Assembly: GCF_016793705.1 (NCBI RefSeq)
Contig: NZ_JAEULO010000035.1
Coordinates: forward strand, 186,001-250,000
DNA from: Tabrizicola sp.
GTDB lineage: Bacteria > Pseudomonadota > Alphaproteobacteria > Rhodobacterales > Rhodobacteraceae
Direction: 5' to 3'
Length of the DNA: 64,000 nt
Position 1 is the first letter of the stretch. Every line of letters begins with the position of its first letter. Positions 63,001 through 64,000 of this stretch are shown here, one piece after another. The position numbers and the translations under genes were made by a program. The notes under the pieces were generated by a model. The model worked only from the letters and a program-made list of their open reading frames with translations. It did not search any database and was not told the origin of the DNA.

Positions 63001-64000
63001 GCCGGGGCCTTTTCGGTCAGCCCGTAGGCAGCGCGCATCAGGGTCGCCTCATCCGCATCCTTCGCGTCGATCACGTCCACCACCCGCCCGTTGAAGATCA
63101 CCACGGCGCGGTCGCAGGCGAGGCGGATCTCGGCGAGTTCGGAGGTGTAGAACAGCACCGCCGCCCCCTGGTCGGCCAGGTCGCGGACCAGCGCGTAGAT
63201 CTGTCGCTTGGTTCGGATGTCGATGCCCCGCGTCGGGTCGAAGAGGAGGAGCGTCTGCACCCCCTTGGCGATCCAGCGGGCGATCGTCACCTTCTGCTGG
63301 TTGCCACCGGAGAGCCTGCGGACTTCCCCCTGGGCGCGGGTGTCGATCTGGAGCGTCTCGATGGCGGCGCTGACCTTCGCGGCCTCGTCCCCCATGCGGA
63401 TGGCACCCCAGTTGCGGGCGCGGGCAAGGAGGGGGGCGGCAATGTTCTCGCGGACGGAGCGCGACATGAACAAAGCATGGGCGCGGTCGCCGGGGACCAG
63501 GGTCAGCCCGGCGGCGATGGCGTCGGCGGGGTGATGGAAGCTTCGGGCGGTGCCGTCCACCTCGACGGTCCCGGCGCTGGCCTTGCGGTTCCCCGCCAGC
63601 ACGTCGAACAACTCGTCCTGCCCCTGGCCTTCCAGCGCGACGACGCCCAAGACCTCGCCCTTGTGCAGGTCGAAGGAGACGTCGGTCAGGCGGGTGCCGG
63701 TCTTCAGGCCCCTGACCCGCAGTCGTGGCATGTCGGCGGGAACGGGCTTCACCGGCCGTTCCTCGGCCACGGCAGCGGCGACGGCCCCGCCGAGCATCAT
63801 CTCGACGATGCGCTCCTCGATCCCCGGCTCGATGGGCAGGTCGCCCACGGTCAGCCCGTCGCGCAACACGGTCGCGCGGTCGCAGATCGCGGCGATCTCG
63901 GTGAAACGGTGCGAGATGTAGATCACCGACCGCCCGGCATCGGCCTGCGCCCGGACGACCTTCAGCACGCGGTCGACAAGGTCGGTCGGCAGGGCGGCGG
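62997..64000 (-). CDS. Ribose-type sugar ABC ATPase (RbsA/MglA family), N-terminal part beyond window
   Basis: The C-terminal ~334 residues of a double ATPase of the CUT2 family. The fragment begins just after Walker B of the first nucleotide-binding domain, with the switch segment VIYISHRFTEIAAICDRATV. The second domain has a degenerate Walker A (EGQGQDELF), the signature RLSGGNQQKVTIARW and LLFDPTRGIDI, as usual for RbsA. The start codon lies to the right of the window. It leads the operon of two permeases and two Gfo/Idh enzymes. Confidence 0.92.
   Translation of the reverse strand, partial: AALPTDLVDRVLKVVRAQADAGRSVIYISHRFTEIAAICDRATVLRDGLTVGDLPIEPGIEERIVEMMLGGAVAAAVAEERPVKPVPADMPRLRVRGLKTGTRLTDVSFDLHKGEVLGVVALEGQGQDELFDVLAGNRKASAGTVEVDGTARSFHHPADAIAAGLTLVPGDRAHALFMSRSVRENIAAPLLARARNWGAIRMGDEAAKVSAAIETLQIDTRAQGEVRRLSGGNQQKVTIARWIAKGVQTLLLFDPTRGIDIRTKRQIYALVRDLADQGAAVLFYTSELAEIRLACDRAVVIFNGRVVDVIDAKDADEATLMRAAYGLTEKAPA

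Overview
The window looks like chromosomal DNA of a GC-rich alphaproteobacterium, most likely of the Rhodobacteraceae/Paracoccaceae. Pointers are an NAD-dependent fds-type formate dehydrogenase, a hemD-mic60-hemY block (Mic60 is an alphaproteobacterial/mitochondrial protein), a DUF2125 periplasmic protein, a BaiN/HI0933-like flavoprotein, and many 4-base ATGA/GTGA gene overlaps. I see no phage, transposase, CRISPR array or plasmid gene. Both ends cut genes: the formate dehydrogenase beta subunit on the left and a ribose-type sugar ABC ATPase on the right.

Layout. 0-6 kb: end of a LysR-fdsG-fdsB operon, an S49 peptidase, a small zinc-ribbon membrane protein, a FolM-like reductase and uvrC. 6.2-21.3 kb: a catabolic island controlled by an IclR regulator. 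It holds a lactonase, a CUT1-type sugar ABC transporter, an enolase-superfamily sugar-acid dehydratase, a RhaM-like mutarotase, a Gfo/Idh dehydrogenase, a MaoC protein, a split UxaA-type dehydratase, an SDR and an FAH-family hydrolase. An opposing operon carries a second MaoC, a class III CoA-transferase and a leaderless solute-binding-like protein. The lactonase, dehydratase, SDR and hydrolase match the non-phosphorylating L-fucose (6-deoxysugar acid) route to pyruvate and lactate. The MaoC/UxaA/CoA-transferase/leaderless protein set is not explained by that route and is the best candidate for undescribed biology here.

21.3-25.3 kb: trans-4-hydroxy-proline catabolism (epimerase, FAD oxidase, DapA-like deaminase) with a GntR regulator and a repeated TTGTCGACA operator. 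25.3-44.5 kb: mostly housekeeping genes (EVE, YCII, gpsA, tsaD / hemD, mic60, hemY, tRNA-Thr(CGT), a DEAD-box helicase with a repetitive tail, cysQ-like, pmbA, DUF2125, crotonase, ureohydrolase, MscS, flavoprotein, pheS, methyltransferase). 44.5-46.8 kb: a short SARP-like regulator divergent from an unusual alpha-oxoamine-synthase-like enzyme, with helically phased repeats between them. 46.7-48.5 kb: ubiG and a prolyl aminopeptidase. 48.9-58.3 kb: a hydroxamate-type siderophore uptake operon (AraC, TonB receptor, FhuD, FhuB, FhuC, an ABC exporter-type protein, a siderophore-interacting reductase). 58.4-64 kb: GNAT, two Gfo/Idh dehydrogenases and a ribose-type sugar ABC transporter.

Across 21.9-41.8 kb the AT-rich octamers GTATATAC and GTATCTAC recur inside unrelated genes, far more often than base composition predicts and often through rare ATA/CTA codons. 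I cannot explain this from any gene function.
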